Below are positions 34,039 through 42,908 of a DNA stretch of 64,000 nt, piece after piece. The DNA comes from Simiduia agarivorans SA1 = DSM 21679 (GTDB lineage: Bacteria > Pseudomonadota > Gammaproteobacteria > Pseudomonadales > Cellvibrionaceae): assembly GCF_000305785.2 (NCBI RefSeq), contig NC_018868.3, positions 1,474,001-1,538,000 of the forward strand. Reading direction: 5' to 3'. Made by a program: the position numbers and the translations under genes. The notes under the pieces were generated by a model that was given only the letters and a program-made list of their open reading frames with translations, searched no databases and had not been told where the DNA came from. The number at the start of each line of letters is the position of its first letter. Positions within the stretch are counted from its first letter, which is position 1.

Positions 34039-35091
34039 TTAAAGGCCGAACCGGTGCACAGTGTAGCGCCCAGTTAACGAATTAAACGTAATCCGGAATT
34101 GCCCTTCACCATCGGGCAATGGAATATTGGCACCATTTTGCTCAACGTAACCGTCGCCATTATTGTCGCCAAAATTCACCGCCCAATCGCCGAATACATC
34201 GAACTTGATGGCCCGGTTTTCACCCGGCTGCAGGGTCAGGGTAAAGGACCAGAGGTTGTCATCCACCAGGCGCATACCGGATGGTGAGTTCCAATAGGTG
34301 GAGTTACGCAGGTTCATGTAAGGATAGTTTTTCACATAGCCAAAACGGTAGTTGGCGCCGCCGTTATTGTCGTAATAATCCACGCCATCCACACTGTATT
34401 TCACGTAAAACTCTATGCGGTCGGAACGCGCGATGGAAAAATCCGCCTTCCAGAGTTCCGTATTGTTGGCACTGGGATTGGGGTAGCTACCGTAACCCCA
34501 GTTCAGCACAGCGCCGCCGTATTGAGCATCTACCGCCTGGCTGGTGGCCCAGTTATCTTTGGTGTAGATCACCTGCACCGATTTATAATGGGCAATATTG
34601 GCCAGCACGATATTGGTGGTTAGGAAGTTGTTGCTGGATTTGAAATCCGGTGTTTCATAATAGCTCTCCACCGCCAATGGCCGGTTTTTCCCGAGCAAAT
34701 GGCCACTGCCCAGGTGGCGGTAATTGGCGCCGTAGTTATTGTCCCAGTACTCGCGACCCTCGGCCGTCATTTTAACGACAAATTCATCGCCCCAATCACC
34801 GGCATTGACCGACAGACTCCAGAGCTCGGTATCACCATCCACGGGCCTTTCAAAGGCCATGGGAATACTCGTCCAACTACCGTCCGCCAATTCGCGATGC
34901 AGGTACACCTGCTTGTTGGCGCTGACGTTCTCCACTTCCACCTGGAATTTCTCCTGCTTCCAGGTTTCACCGTAGCGGCTCATTTCAACCGAGAAGGCGG
35001 TTTTCAATTCAACCTCGCTGGCCATCGACGGCATGCCGCCCACCGCGAGCGTTGCCGCGCCAGTCAACGCAATCCATTTCATACAATTCAT
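34039..35091 (-). CDS. non-catalytic secreted starch-binding protein (CBM21-like modules)
   Basis: 350 residues, signal peptide to about 25 (SMAS|EVEL), ATG with CAGGAGTATTCGTA upstream. Two CBM21-like beta-sandwiches (about 28-130 and 140-255), each ending in the signature YWDNNYGANY or YYDNNGGANY, carry no catalytic residues. A third C-terminal module (about 262-350, IKFDVFGDWAVNFGDNNGDG) resembles the second module of the large amylase. CBM21 domains bind starch or glycogen. The protein could present starch at the cell surface in the way SusE/F do in Bacteroidetes, or act as a free binding factor. No cell anchor is visible. Function inferred from modules and neighbours. Confidence 0.78.
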   Translation of the reverse strand: MNCMKWIALTGAATLAVGGMPSMASEVELKTAFSVEMSRYGETWKQEKFQVEVENVSANKQVYLHRELADGSWTSIPMAFERPVDGDTELWSLSVNAGDWGDEFVVKMTAEGREYWDNNYGANYRHLGSGHLLGKNRPLAVESYYETPDFKSSNNFLTTNIVLANIAHYKSVQVIYTKDNWATSQAVDAQYGGAVLNWGYGSYPNPSANNTELWKADFSIARSDRIEFYVKYSVDGVDYYDNNGGANYRFGYVKNYPYMNLRNSTYWNSPSGMRLVDDNLWSFTLTLQPGENRAIKFDVFGDWAVNFGDNNGDGYVEQNGANIPLPDGEGQFRITFNSLTGRYTVHRFGL

Positions 35092-35431
35092 TACGAATAC
35101 TCCTGTGTGACTCAGAATTTTTTTGCGAGGGCAGCCGCGCGTATCTGCCCTCGGAAAAATGTTACGTTGAGTAACCCATGAGCACTACGACTCAAACAGG
35201 AATATTTTATGGATTCGTATGCATGTTGCGAAATGAAACCAGACGATGAAAAATGCCCGGTTGAATGATTCGAAACCATGCTGAAAATTTCAAACCAAGG
35301 TATCAGATTCACTAAACAGGTGTGCGACCAGACGAGCACATTGCAACAGACGTTGGTGCCAAATGTGTTGCATTCGGTAACAGATTGAGAGGGATAAGCC
35401 GCGTTACTCACGGCGCGTAACAGTGTGTTTT
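35092..35431. other. 340-base region between starch-binding protein and PilZ genes
   Basis: No gene is supported; an in-frame ORF here overlaps the PilZ gene in another frame and has shadow composition. It contains the putative operator 35210-35223 and A/T-rich promoter-like sequence (AATATTTTAT about 35201) on the side of the starch-binding gene. Confidence 0.5.
35210..35223. promoter_or_regulatory. putative starch-regulon operator, copy 3
   Basis: TGGATTCGTATGCA; its reverse complement TGCATACGAATCCA matches the amylase 14-mers at 12 of 14 positions. 119 bases upstream of the starch-binding protein start. Confidence 0.55.
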
Positions 35432-35839
35432 TTATACGTCGTCGGGCAGCATCAGCCAACTCGCCACAGCTTGCTTCCACTGACCGATGTGACTGTCTTC
35501 CGATTCGAACAAACGCAAGCCCAGTAACGCCTCGCCATGCGATTCCTGGGCCCACATCACTTCAGCAATCAGAATCAGAGGATTATCGAAGCCCGGACTC
35601 CGATGTCTGACCCCCGCTTGCAAAATCGTACCCGGCGTAAGGGTGTGGTCGACCAACACCCTCAAGCCATTGGCCGACACATCCAGACACCGGGTAATAA
35701 GAATCTGTTCACCGGCACCGTCGCCCGGCACAGATAAAAACACATCGAGCCGGCTGGCCAGTCGGCTTTCGGCTCTCAATTCTTCCGAAGGCGAAGTCAC
35801 CTGGCCGTGCGGTTGCGGAGAATTCTGGTGCGTCATCAT
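35432..35839 (-). CDS. PilZ domain protein (probable c-di-GMP effector)
   Basis: 135 residues from the ATG at 35839 (GGAAGACGC upstream); an earlier TTG start is possible. The single PilZ domain shows the two binding motifs: an Arg-rich RAESRLASR stretch (RxxxR) near residue 27 and DVSANGLRV (D/NxSxxG) near 57, so cyclic di-GMP binding is likely. It lies about 30 bases downstream of a DUF1631-like gene that probably shares its transcript. PilZ proteins control motility, attachment or secretion through partner proteins; the partner is not known here. Confidence 0.82.
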   Translation of the reverse strand: MMTHQNSPQPHGQVTSPSEELRAESRLASRLDVFLSVPGDGAGEQILITRCLDVSANGLRVLVDHTLTPGTILQAGVRHRSPGFDNPLILIAEVMWAQESHGEALLGLRLFESEDSHIGQWKQAVASWLMLPDDV

Positions 35840-35868
35840 TGCGTCTTCCAATGCTTATCCAGTCGGCG

Positions 35869-37566
35869 TCAGGAAAAATCCCGACGAATGCCCGTTATCA
35901 CTTTTGCAAGCTGGTCTTCAAACAAGTTGCCTTGAGTCAAAATCACTGCGCGTCCCGCCGCCAGTTTTTCCAGCAATTGGGCACGGGAAAACTCGCCCCA
36001 TTTCTGCGCTAACTGATCGGCAAATATATATTTCCCCGTGGATTTGATAATGACCGAAAGTTTGACTTTATGGGTTTCCCCCCGCTCATCGGTAATACTG
36101 AATTGCGCACCCACATGGGCCCGGTCCAGCTGTTCGGCCGCAGCCTGCAGCCGCTCTGGGGTCGCTTCCAGCTCGGGTTGCAATTGCTGTTGAGCGAGCG
36201 CGGCGGCCTCGGCGCGCGCCTTGGCGGCCGCCCGTAATTGAGCCACCGCGCCGGCAGCGGGCGCAGACTCCTCGGTTTCTTCCTGCCCTGCGCGGCTGTC
36301 CTCGTCGGCCTTGCGGGCACGCGCACGGGCCACCCTGGTCAGCAGCGGTGTTAACCAATCGGCGACCAGCGTCTGCACATTGTCCGGTAACAAGGGTTCG
36401 ATCACGCCGGCACTCAACGCAAGGCCGAACGCTTCAAAACTTTTATGCAGCACTTTTCTGCCGCTGAAGTCGGAGAAAATCAACGAACCGGTTTTGGGGT
36501 TCTTGAAGGCCAGCCGGCAACGCATGCCACTGCCCTGCTCGTCTGTCACTTTGTACCACCCTCCCGGCTCCAGGGCGGCCAGCTCACGCGCCACGCCAGG
36601 GGCCAGCCGGACCAGATCGGGCACCTGCTGATCCACCTGCATCGGCGTGAAGGTCACCAATGCCTGCGGCTGCTTTTGAATCACCGTTGCCAGCGCATCG
36701 GCCAGGGTGTCGGTAAGGTGCCGGTAACCGGTGGTGGGATCGGGCAGCAGCGACTGACTGAGTTCGATTTGTTCCAGCATATTGGGCACCAGCGCATATA
36801 ACTGCTGATCTTCAAGGTCGGGATCAAATACCACGGCCAGCCGGCTTAACAGCTGCTCCCACAAACGCCAGAAGCCGTCGGCTCTCGCTGCCTCCGGCCC
36901 TTTGTTGATCAGTAAATACTGAAACTCTCCCACCAGCCCCGCACGAATCAGGGCCGGCAACGCCTCGGGTAACTGGGCCCCGGCAAGTGGTTTGTTGATG
37001 ACCGATAAAGCCGTTTGCTGGGTCGCCAGGGTTCTGAATTCGGCGTCGGCCGCCTCGGCCAGACGCCGCTCGGTGAGCGCGGCACGCCGCATTTGCTGGG
37101 CATCAAAACCGGCCTGTTCAACCAACGCCGCGTCCAGCTCGGCCATTTCACCAGACAACAGCGCATCGGCGGCAATGTCGAAAAGCTCGCCCAGGCGTTC
37201 AGCATACACCTGCCCGGCTCGCCCGGTTTCCGGGTAGTAGTAGCACGCTTGCTGGTAACAATAATCGAGAAATCGGGCCGGTTGCTGGCCGGGTGCCAGA
37301 TCGGCAAGGCCCGTGCGCTGGATGCGCGCCGTCAGCGCGCGCTGGAACGGACGCAAGCGTTCGATAACGGCCGGATGCAGACAGGCTGCCGAACACAGCA
37401 AGGTGGACAGCTGCAAGGCCAGCCGCTGGCGCGTGTGTTCCTGCGGTTTACCGGCCAGTCCGGCCAGATCGGGCACCAGTTTGTCCCAGGCCTCGGTGCC
37501 AAGAGGTGGCTTAGCTGCAGCCGGAGCGACCATATGAGAGTCCCACGTCGGAAGTTCGCACTCCAT
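35869..37566 (-). CDS. DUF1631-like protein
   Basis: 565 residues, cytoplasmic, largely alpha-helical N-terminal two thirds, a Glu/Ala/Arg-rich coiled-coil region (about 410-470) and two related beta domains: WYKVTDEQGSGMRCRLAFK near residue 345 and AQFSITDERGETHKVKLSV near 495. These resemble the PilZ-like beta barrels found in DUF1631 proteins, but the Arg and Asp/Ser-x-x-Gly binding motifs are not obvious, so nucleotide binding is uncertain. The family is usually longer, so this may be a short member. A PilZ gene follows in the same direction, consistent with c-di-GMP signalling. The first ATG (37566) is followed by a second at residue 12. Confidence 0.68.
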   Translation of the reverse strand: MECELPTWDSHMVAPAAAKPPLGTEAWDKLVPDLAGLAGKPQEHTRQRLALQLSTLLCSAACLHPAVIERLRPFQRALTARIQRTGLADLAPGQQPARFLDYCYQQACYYYPETGRAGQVYAERLGELFDIAADALLSGEMAELDAALVEQAGFDAQQMRRAALTERRLAEAADAEFRTLATQQTALSVINKPLAGAQLPEALPALIRAGLVGEFQYLLINKGPEAARADGFWRLWEQLLSRLAVVFDPDLEDQQLYALVPNMLEQIELSQSLLPDPTTGYRHLTDTLADALATVIQKQPQALVTFTPMQVDQQVPDLVRLAPGVARELAALEPGGWYKVTDEQGSGMRCRLAFKNPKTGSLIFSDFSGRKVLHKSFEAFGLALSAGVIEPLLPDNVQTLVADWLTPLLTRVARARARKADEDSRAGQEETEESAPAAGAVAQLRAAAKARAEAAALAQQQLQPELEATPERLQAAAEQLDRAHVGAQFSITDERGETHKVKLSVIIKSTGKYIFADQLAQKWGEFSRAQLLEKLAAGRAVILTQGNLFEDQLAKVITGIRRDFS

Positions 37567-37617
37567 CGGGCACCCGCAGTGCCGGTAGCCGATAGCGATC
37601 CCCTAACTATAGTCCAG

Positions 37618-37968
37618 TCAGTCGTCCCGGGTGAGCACCTTGATCAGCTCGATTTCAAACACCAGATCGGCATTGGGTGGTATCAGGGCGCCGGCACCGC
37701 GGGCGCCATAGCCCAGATGGGCCGGCACCTGCAGCCGCCGCACGCCGCCCTCGCGCATGGGGTTATCGCCCAGAATCCCCTGATCCCACCCGGCAATCAC
37801 CCGCCGGGTGCCGATCACGCATTGAAACGGTTCGCCGCGCTTGTGGGAGCTGTCGAATTCGGTGCCGTCGGTCAGCCAGCCACGGTAATGGGCGTGGATC
37901 AGCGCGCCCTTTTCGGCCGCCTTGCCGGAACCTTGGGTCAGATCGGTAATTTCCAGAGAAGCAGTCAT
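37618..37968 (-). CDS. FKBP-type peptidyl-prolyl isomerase
   Basis: Small cytoplasmic prolyl isomerase. The ATG at 37968 (MTASLEITDL) gives 116 residues; a start nine codons earlier (MNDDNK) is possible. The FKBP core is intact: HYRGWLTDGTEFDSS, the pocket residues in FQCVIGTRRVIAGWDQGILG, MREGGVRRLQVPAHLGYGARG and the closing VFEIELIKV. No signal peptide and no extra chaperone domain (SlyD-like insert is absent). It is transcribed divergently from the DUF4389 operon. Confidence 0.93.
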   Translation of the reverse strand: MTASLEITDLTQGSGKAAEKGALIHAHYRGWLTDGTEFDSSHKRGEPFQCVIGTRRVIAGWDQGILGDNPMREGGVRRLQVPAHLGYGARGAGALIPPNADLVFEIELIKVLTRDD

Positions 37969-38122
37969 GTAATTCGCCTTGTTGTCGTCATTCACCGTAC
38001 CCGCACTTCAACCCGCAATACCCCGGTGCCATTCACCGACCCCGTGAGCGGTTTTACCGATGCCAGGCCCGCACTGGATACCAGGGTCGCTAGTCTACCC
38101 CCATCAACAAAGGAGAACTACG

Positions 38123-38566
38123 ATGTCTAACCAACCGATCGATCAGGACCAGATCCTGGAAAACCTCAGTAACCAACACACCTGGGTACGGCTGGTGTAT
38201 ATGCTGATTTACGGTGTGATGCTGCACGTGGCGGGCCTGGTCATGTGGCTGCTTTGCGCCGTGCAGTTTTTGTGCACGCTGGTATTTGGCAAAGATAACC
38301 AAAGCCTGCGCAGCCTGAGCGCCAATATCGTTGAATTCATTCACCAGGCGCTGCAGTTTGTCAGCTACAACAGCGAGTCCCGGCCGTTCCCGTTTACCGG
38401 CGAACACCAGCCCCACGGCCCAGCCCCCGAGGCAGAGGCTAAAGCTGCACCGGCAGAGGCCGAAACTGAACCAACGCATGCAGAAAAGACCGAACCCCAG
38501 ACGCTGGACAATCCGGCACAGGACGCGAACAATGACGCATCAGACGCCGCCAGGCCCACTGCCTGA
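38123..38566 (+). CDS. DUF4389 membrane protein
   Basis: 147 residues from the ATG at 38123, with a strong AAAGGAG upstream (the longer frame is rejected). Two hydrophobic helices (about 22-55: VYMLIYGVMLHVAGLVMWLLCAV) precede a conserved ESRPFPF motif. The C-terminal third is Ala/Glu/Pro-rich and probably disordered. The layout fits DUF4389, inner-membrane proteins of unknown role. It is first in an operon with a LiaF-like protein and a LytS/LytTR two-component system (25-base gap to the next gene), which suggests a part in envelope sensing. Confidence 0.75.
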   Translation: MSNQPIDQDQILENLSNQHTWVRLVYMLIYGVMLHVAGLVMWLLCAVQFLCTLVFGKDNQSLRSLSANIVEFIHQALQFVSYNSESRPFPFTGEHQPHGPAPEAEAKAAPAEAETEPTHAEKTEPQTLDNPAQDANNDASDAARPTA

Positions 38567-38591
38567 GTTAATTTCAGCCACAGGAATCACC

Positions 38592-39377
38592 ATGAGCAAA
38601 GACAACAAAAATCTGAACCCCCGCAGCTTGTTCGGCATTGGCTTAATCGTATTCGCGGTTCTGCTGTTCCTGAGCAACATCGGCATTCCGCTGCTGGGCA
38701 TGATTCTGCGCCACTGGCCTGTGCTGCTGATCATTCTGGGCGCAGTGATGTTGCACCACCAGAAAGAAAACCCGCCCGCCAGCGGCCGTAAATATCTGCC
38801 CCATGGCCTCATTGCCGCCGGCATCGTGTTCCAGCTCGCCAATTTGCACGTACTGAGTTTTGGTGTGGGTGCGATTCTGGTGCCCATGGCGCTGTTATTC
38901 GTAGGGTTTCACCTGGTGCGCCCGGGCAGCAAAAATGCGCAAGCCAACCCATTTGGCCAGGGCGATATCTACGAAGGTGAGCTGGCCGATGACGGGGAAA
39001 CGGTGACCGCCAACACCCAGAGCGGCGATAGCGACAAAGCCAAAATCGATGTGTTTACCCTGCTGGGCGGCGGCCACTACTCCACCCGATCGCAAAAACT
39101 GGTGGGCGGCAATGCCACGGCGATTCTCGGTGGCGTAGAAATCGATATCCGCGAAGCCGATAGCCAGGCCAACACCATTGAACTGGATGTGATGGCGGTC
39201 ATGGGTGGTGTGGAAATCAAAGTGCCGCCCCATTTTTCCGTGAGCAGCAATGTGCTGCCCATATTGGGCGGCGTCACCAATACAACCACCTGCCTGGCCG
39301 ACAAATTAGGGGTGCCGCAAAAACACCTGGTGATTAACGGCCTGGCATTAATGGGCGGTGTCGAGATTACCAACTAG
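38592..39377 (+). CDS. LiaF-like membrane protein
   Basis: 261 residues from the ATG at 38592. Four hydrophobic helices in the first 115 residues (FGIGLIVFAVLLFLSNI, WPVLLIILGAVML, GLIAAGIVFQL, GAILVPMALLFVGF), then a cytoplasmic or periplasmic beta-rich domain with repeated LGG-VEI units (AILGGVEIDIREADS, AVMGGVEIKVPPHF, ALMGGVEITN), the hallmark of LiaF C-terminal domains. In Bacillus, LiaF inhibits the LiaRS two-component system that responds to cell-wall antibiotics. Here the next genes are a LytS-type kinase and a LytTR regulator, so it may be the inhibitor of that pair. 14 bases separate it from the kinase. Confidence 0.85.
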   Translation: MSKDNKNLNPRSLFGIGLIVFAVLLFLSNIGIPLLGMILRHWPVLLIILGAVMLHHQKENPPASGRKYLPHGLIAAGIVFQLANLHVLSFGVGAILVPMALLFVGFHLVRPGSKNAQANPFGQGDIYEGELADDGETVTANTQSGDSDKAKIDVFTLLGGGHYSTRSQKLVGGNATAILGGVEIDIREADSQANTIELDVMAVMGGVEIKVPPHFSVSSNVLPILGGVTNTTTCLADKLGVPQKHLVINGLALMGGVEITN

Positions 39378-39391
39378 GTAGCCTTAATCTC

Positions 39392-40483
39392 ATGCACCCG
39401 CTATTTAATTCGAATCGCAGCTTTTTAAGTCTGTCGATATTATGGACACTGCTATGCGTATTGATGTCATTCATACTGTTGCAGCTGGCACAGGCAAAGG
39501 ACGCGCCTATCTTCTGGCTTACGGCCTTTGTGCAATTCTTACCCTGGTACTTTTTATTACTGTTTTTTTCCATCTCCAACGTGTATCTGTGCCAGCGCTT
39601 ACCCCTGGACTCGACACCGGGCCTTGCGCTCACGCTCGTCCAGGGTCTTGCGGCGTGTATTACCATCGGCCTATGGCTGACCGCGGGCTGGGGCTGGAGC
39701 CGGTTGCTGATGCAAACGGGGTTTACCGACGCCGGCGCGCTGCTTGACGGACTGCTGGCGTATCACACCCTGTTTGGATTACTGGTGTACGGCGTGTGGG
39801 TGATGTTGCACTACACCTTTTTGGGGGCAACCCAGCAACAGGGTAAAAACGCCCGCCAGCTGGAACAACAATTGATGATCAAATCCATCGAGTTGCAATC
39901 ACTGAAGGCCACCGTACACCCGCATTTTATGTACAACAGCCTGAACATGTTGGCGAACCTGTCGCAGAGTGCACCGGACCAGATTCATCCACTGTGCGTG
40001 CAGATGTCGGAGTTTTTGCGCTACAGCGTCAATCACGGTAAAAAACCCGCGGTAACGCTTGGGGAAGAACTGAAACACGCGCAGAATTACCTGGCCATCG
40101 AGCGCGCCCGCTTTGGGGAACGCCTGACCATTGAATACGATTATGGCGACGCCGACCTGACCTGTGCCACGCTGCCGCTGTTGCTGTTTCCGCTGGTGGA
40201 AAACGCCATCAAACACGGCGCCGGCTCTCAGCTCGACGCTGCGTTTATCCGCATCAGGCTCAGCACTCAGGAACAATGGGTCACTGTCGTCGTCGAAAAC
40301 AGTTTTGACCCGCACGGAATCAAACCCGGTACCGGCCACGGACTCTCCAACACCCGACGCCGCCTGCACGCCAATTACGGCGACGATGCACGCCTGACCC
40401 ACCGGGCCAGCGACGGCCTGTTCCGGATCGAGATCAAGTTGCCGCCCCTGCCTGCCGCCCGCCGACTGGAAGCAAAATTATGA
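39392..40483 (+). CDS. LytS/YehU-type sensor histidine kinase
   Basis: 363 residues. Four transmembrane helices in residues 1-150, then the His_kinase domain with phosphoacceptor His in TVHPHFMYNSLN (about residue 176) and an ATPase domain with the N-box LFPLVENAIKHG and G-box GTGHGLSNTRRRL. There is no extracellular sensor domain, so the stimulus is probably sensed in the membrane or through the LiaF-like partner. The TGA overlaps the ATG of the response regulator (ATGA), showing coupled expression. The kinase-regulator pairing with LytTR output is the standard LytS/LytR arrangement. Confidence 0.92.
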   Translation: MHPLFNSNRSFLSLSILWTLLCVLMSFILLQLAQAKDAPIFWLTAFVQFLPWYFLLLFFSISNVYLCQRLPLDSTPGLALTLVQGLAACITIGLWLTAGWGWSRLLMQTGFTDAGALLDGLLAYHTLFGLLVYGVWVMLHYTFLGATQQQGKNARQLEQQLMIKSIELQSLKATVHPHFMYNSLNMLANLSQSAPDQIHPLCVQMSEFLRYSVNHGKKPAVTLGEELKHAQNYLAIERARFGERLTIEYDYGDADLTCATLPLLLFPLVENAIKHGAGSQLDAAFIRIRLSTQEQWVTVVVENSFDPHGIKPGTGHGLSNTRRRLHANYGDDARLTHRASDGLFRIEIKLPPLPAARRLEAKL

Positions 40484-41232
40484 CCACGCCCATCACCACG
40501 CTCATCGTGGACGACGAACAACACGCCCGCACCGCGTTAAAAAACCTGTTGTCCAGACACCCGGCCATCGACATTGTGGCCGAATGTGAAAATGGCAAAG
40601 ACGCCGTCAAAGCCGTGAACGAACGGGAGCCTGCGTTGGTATTTCTGGATATCCAGATGCCTAAACTGGACGGCTTTGAAGTACTGGAACTCTTGGGCGA
40701 TAAAGCACCACTGGTGGTGTTTGTCACCGCCCACGATGACTACGCCATCCAGGCGTTTGAAAACAACGCACTGGATTACTTGCTCAAACCGGTATCGCCC
40801 GAACGCCTTGCGGAGACCGTGGCCCGAGCCAGTCAACGGCTGGCCGACCATCAACCCCAACAGCGCGAACAGCAGGCCATGCTCACCGACATACGGCGCC
40901 AACAGGGACACCTGAGCCGGATACTGGTGCGCGACAAGGGCGACGTTCATGTGATTCCCGCCGCCGATATTATCGCGATTGAAGCCGCCGATGATTACGT
41001 GGTCATTCATACCCCTGCGGGCAATCACATCAAACAGGAGCGTCTGGGCCGACTGGAGGAATCCCTGGACCCCCAACAATTTTGCCGGATCCATCGCTCC
41101 TGCCTGATCAATCTGGATTTTCTGTCCAATATCGAAACCGAAGGAAAAGATACCCGCTTTGCCCACCTCAAAAGTGGCCAGAGTTTCGCCATCAGCCGCA
41201 GTGGTTACAGCAAACTGTTGGAACGGCTCTGA
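40480..41232 (+). CDS. LytTR-family response regulator
   Basis: 250 residues: receiver domain (about 5-120) with acidic pocket DDE and phosphoacceptor Asp in VFLDIQMPK (about 58), switch Thr/Lys (FVTAHDDY, LLKPV), and a LytTR DNA-binding domain (about 145-248, IEAADDYVVIHT, FCRIHRSCLINLDFL). It overlaps the kinase gene by four bases. The likely targets are its own operon and envelope genes; no LytTR direct-repeat site was identified here. Confidence 0.94.
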   Translation: MTTPITTLIVDDEQHARTALKNLLSRHPAIDIVAECENGKDAVKAVNEREPALVFLDIQMPKLDGFEVLELLGDKAPLVVFVTAHDDYAIQAFENNALDYLLKPVSPERLAETVARASQRLADHQPQQREQQAMLTDIRRQQGHLSRILVRDKGDVHVIPAADIIAIEAADDYVVIHTPAGNHIKQERLGRLEESLDPQQFCRIHRSCLINLDFLSNIETEGKDTRFAHLKSGQSFAISRSGYSKLLERL

Positions 41233-41408
41233 GCAACGCCCGAACCGCCACCGGGGATATTGTCGCCACCCTAAAAGCCTTCTGCACGATCCTTACGGAA
41301 CCCTGTCCTGTATCCACGGTCTAACCCTCGCCTCACTTGGTCGCAGTACCCTTGCCGGCCGGGGCGAGACAGTTAAGATACCCATAAAAACGCACAACGG
41401 ATCTGTAC

Positions 41409-42908
41409 ATGAACAAAGCCCTTTCCTCTTGCCTGCTCGGTGTCGGCCTGTTGTCCAGCGCGCTCAGCCACGGCCAGGACTTCGCTGAAATCACGCTGGA
41501 TTCCCCTTATACCCCAATCCAACCCCTGTTTGCCGCCGACGTGATTGCCGGTGACAATCTGGAAATCGTGCTTTTGGGCGTGGATGATAAAAGCGAGCGT
41601 CATCTGGTGCTGTACGGCGTGAACGCGCAGGGCGACGGGCTCGTTACGCTGGATGACATCACCATCCCCCGCCACTTCCACAGCTTTGACATGGAGCGCG
41701 ACCCGGAAAAAAAACGGCCCGGCATCTTTTTTATGAGTGCCAACGAACTGGCCACCTATCAACCGGGCGAAAACGGCGGCGCACTCAAATCCATTGCCAA
41801 GATCAGCAGCGTCTACCAACAGGAAGCCACCAGCCTGCTGGCGCGTGCGCGCTTTGTGACCGATATCAACCAGGATGGATTATTGGATTTACAAGTGGCT
41901 GACTTCAACCGGTTACACCTCTACCTGAGCACACCGGACGGCGACTGGGTGGCAGAGGAATTACCCATACCCGCGCAAATGGTGGCGGAAAATGGCCGCG
42001 TTACCTATTCCGCGCCGGCCGTATTTGTGGAAGACGCCAACGGCGACAAGCTGATGGATGTGGTTCACGCCCAGGACGGTCAACTGGTGGTGTACCCGCA
42101 AACCGGTAAAGGCGAATTCGGCGACCCGATCACGGTCAAAATCAATCCCGACATCAATGGTATCGACTGGTGGAACAAGCGCGATGCCAATGGCGAGGAA
42201 TTTGACCAGAGCCAATTGGTGTACCGGAAGCTGGATCAGTTAAAAGACATCAACAACGATGGCTGGCCCGATATGGTGGTGCGTTTTACCCAGAGCAAAG
42301 GCGTGTTGGATCGCACCAACGATTACGAAGTCTATCTGGGCAAGGGACTCATTGACCGGGTCAGCTACGGCAATAAAGCCGATAGCGTTATTCGCGCGGA
42401 TGGCACACTCACCGGCCTGGATTTTGTCGACATCGACCACGATGGCCGTTTTGAAGTCACGCTGGCCGGGTTTGATATTGGCGTGGGCCAGATTATCGGC
42501 GCATTGCTCTCCGGTAGTATTGATCAGGACGTGTACCTGTATCAGCTCAACGGCGACGACAAGTTCGGCGAAGAACCTGCCACCGCCCACACGGTCGACC
42601 TGAAGTTCAGTCTCACCAAAGGCCAGTCCGGCAGTGCCATCGTCAAACTGGCCGATATCAACGGCGACGGCTACAAGGACCTGTTGCTGTCCAAAGATAC
42701 CAAGGCCCTGCGCATCTATGCCGGCCAGCAGGGCTCAAGCCCGTTTGCGAGCAAAGCCATTCGCTACAAAACCCTGTTGCCGGAAAACGGTGAACCCGTG
42801 CAGACGGCGGACATCAATCGCGACGGTAAAGCGGATTTATTACTGCGGTTTGGCCGTTTGGATGCGAGTGAACAATTGCGCACTATCAAAATACTGCTGG
42901 CACGCTAG
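41409..42908 (+). CDS. secreted FG-GAP/VCBS-repeat protein
   Basis: 499 residues, signal peptide to about 22 (SALSHG|QDF). The mature chain consists of repeated beta-propeller blades with calcium-loop motifs of the type DINQDGLLD, DANGDKLMD, DINNDGWPD, DIDHDGRFE, DINGDGYKD and DINRDGKAD, i.e. an FG-GAP-type seven-bladed propeller. No enzymatic motif. Such proteins are usually surface adhesins or binding proteins. Its stop overlaps the stop of the convergent diguanylate cyclase (CTAG). Confidence 0.85.
   Translation: MNKALSSCLLGVGLLSSALSHGQDFAEITLDSPYTPIQPLFAADVIAGDNLEIVLLGVDDKSERHLVLYGVNAQGDGLVTLDDITIPRHFHSFDMERDPEKKRPGIFFMSANELATYQPGENGGALKSIAKISSVYQQEATSLLARARFVTDINQDGLLDLQVADFNRLHLYLSTPDGDWVAEELPIPAQMVAENGRVTYSAPAVFVEDANGDKLMDVVHAQDGQLVVYPQTGKGEFGDPITVKINPDINGIDWWNKRDANGEEFDQSQLVYRKLDQLKDINNDGWPDMVVRFTQSKGVLDRTNDYEVYLGKGLIDRVSYGNKADSVIRADGTLTGLDFVDIDHDGRFEVTLAGFDIGVGQIIGALLSGSIDQDVYLYQLNGDDKFGEEPATAHTVDLKFSLTKGQSGSAIVKLADINGDGYKDLLLSKDTKALRIYAGQQGSSPFASKAIRYKTLLPENGEPVQTADINRDGKADLLLRFGRLDASEQLRTIKILLAR

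Noticed and set aside
35112..35555. Minus-strand frame of 147 codons next to the PilZ gene
   Set aside because: Overlaps the PilZ coding region in another frame, includes the putative operator and promoter region and shows no domain.
42905..42908. CTAG shared by the stop codons of two convergent genes
   Set aside because: Real, but a simple end overlap of convergent genes without further significance.
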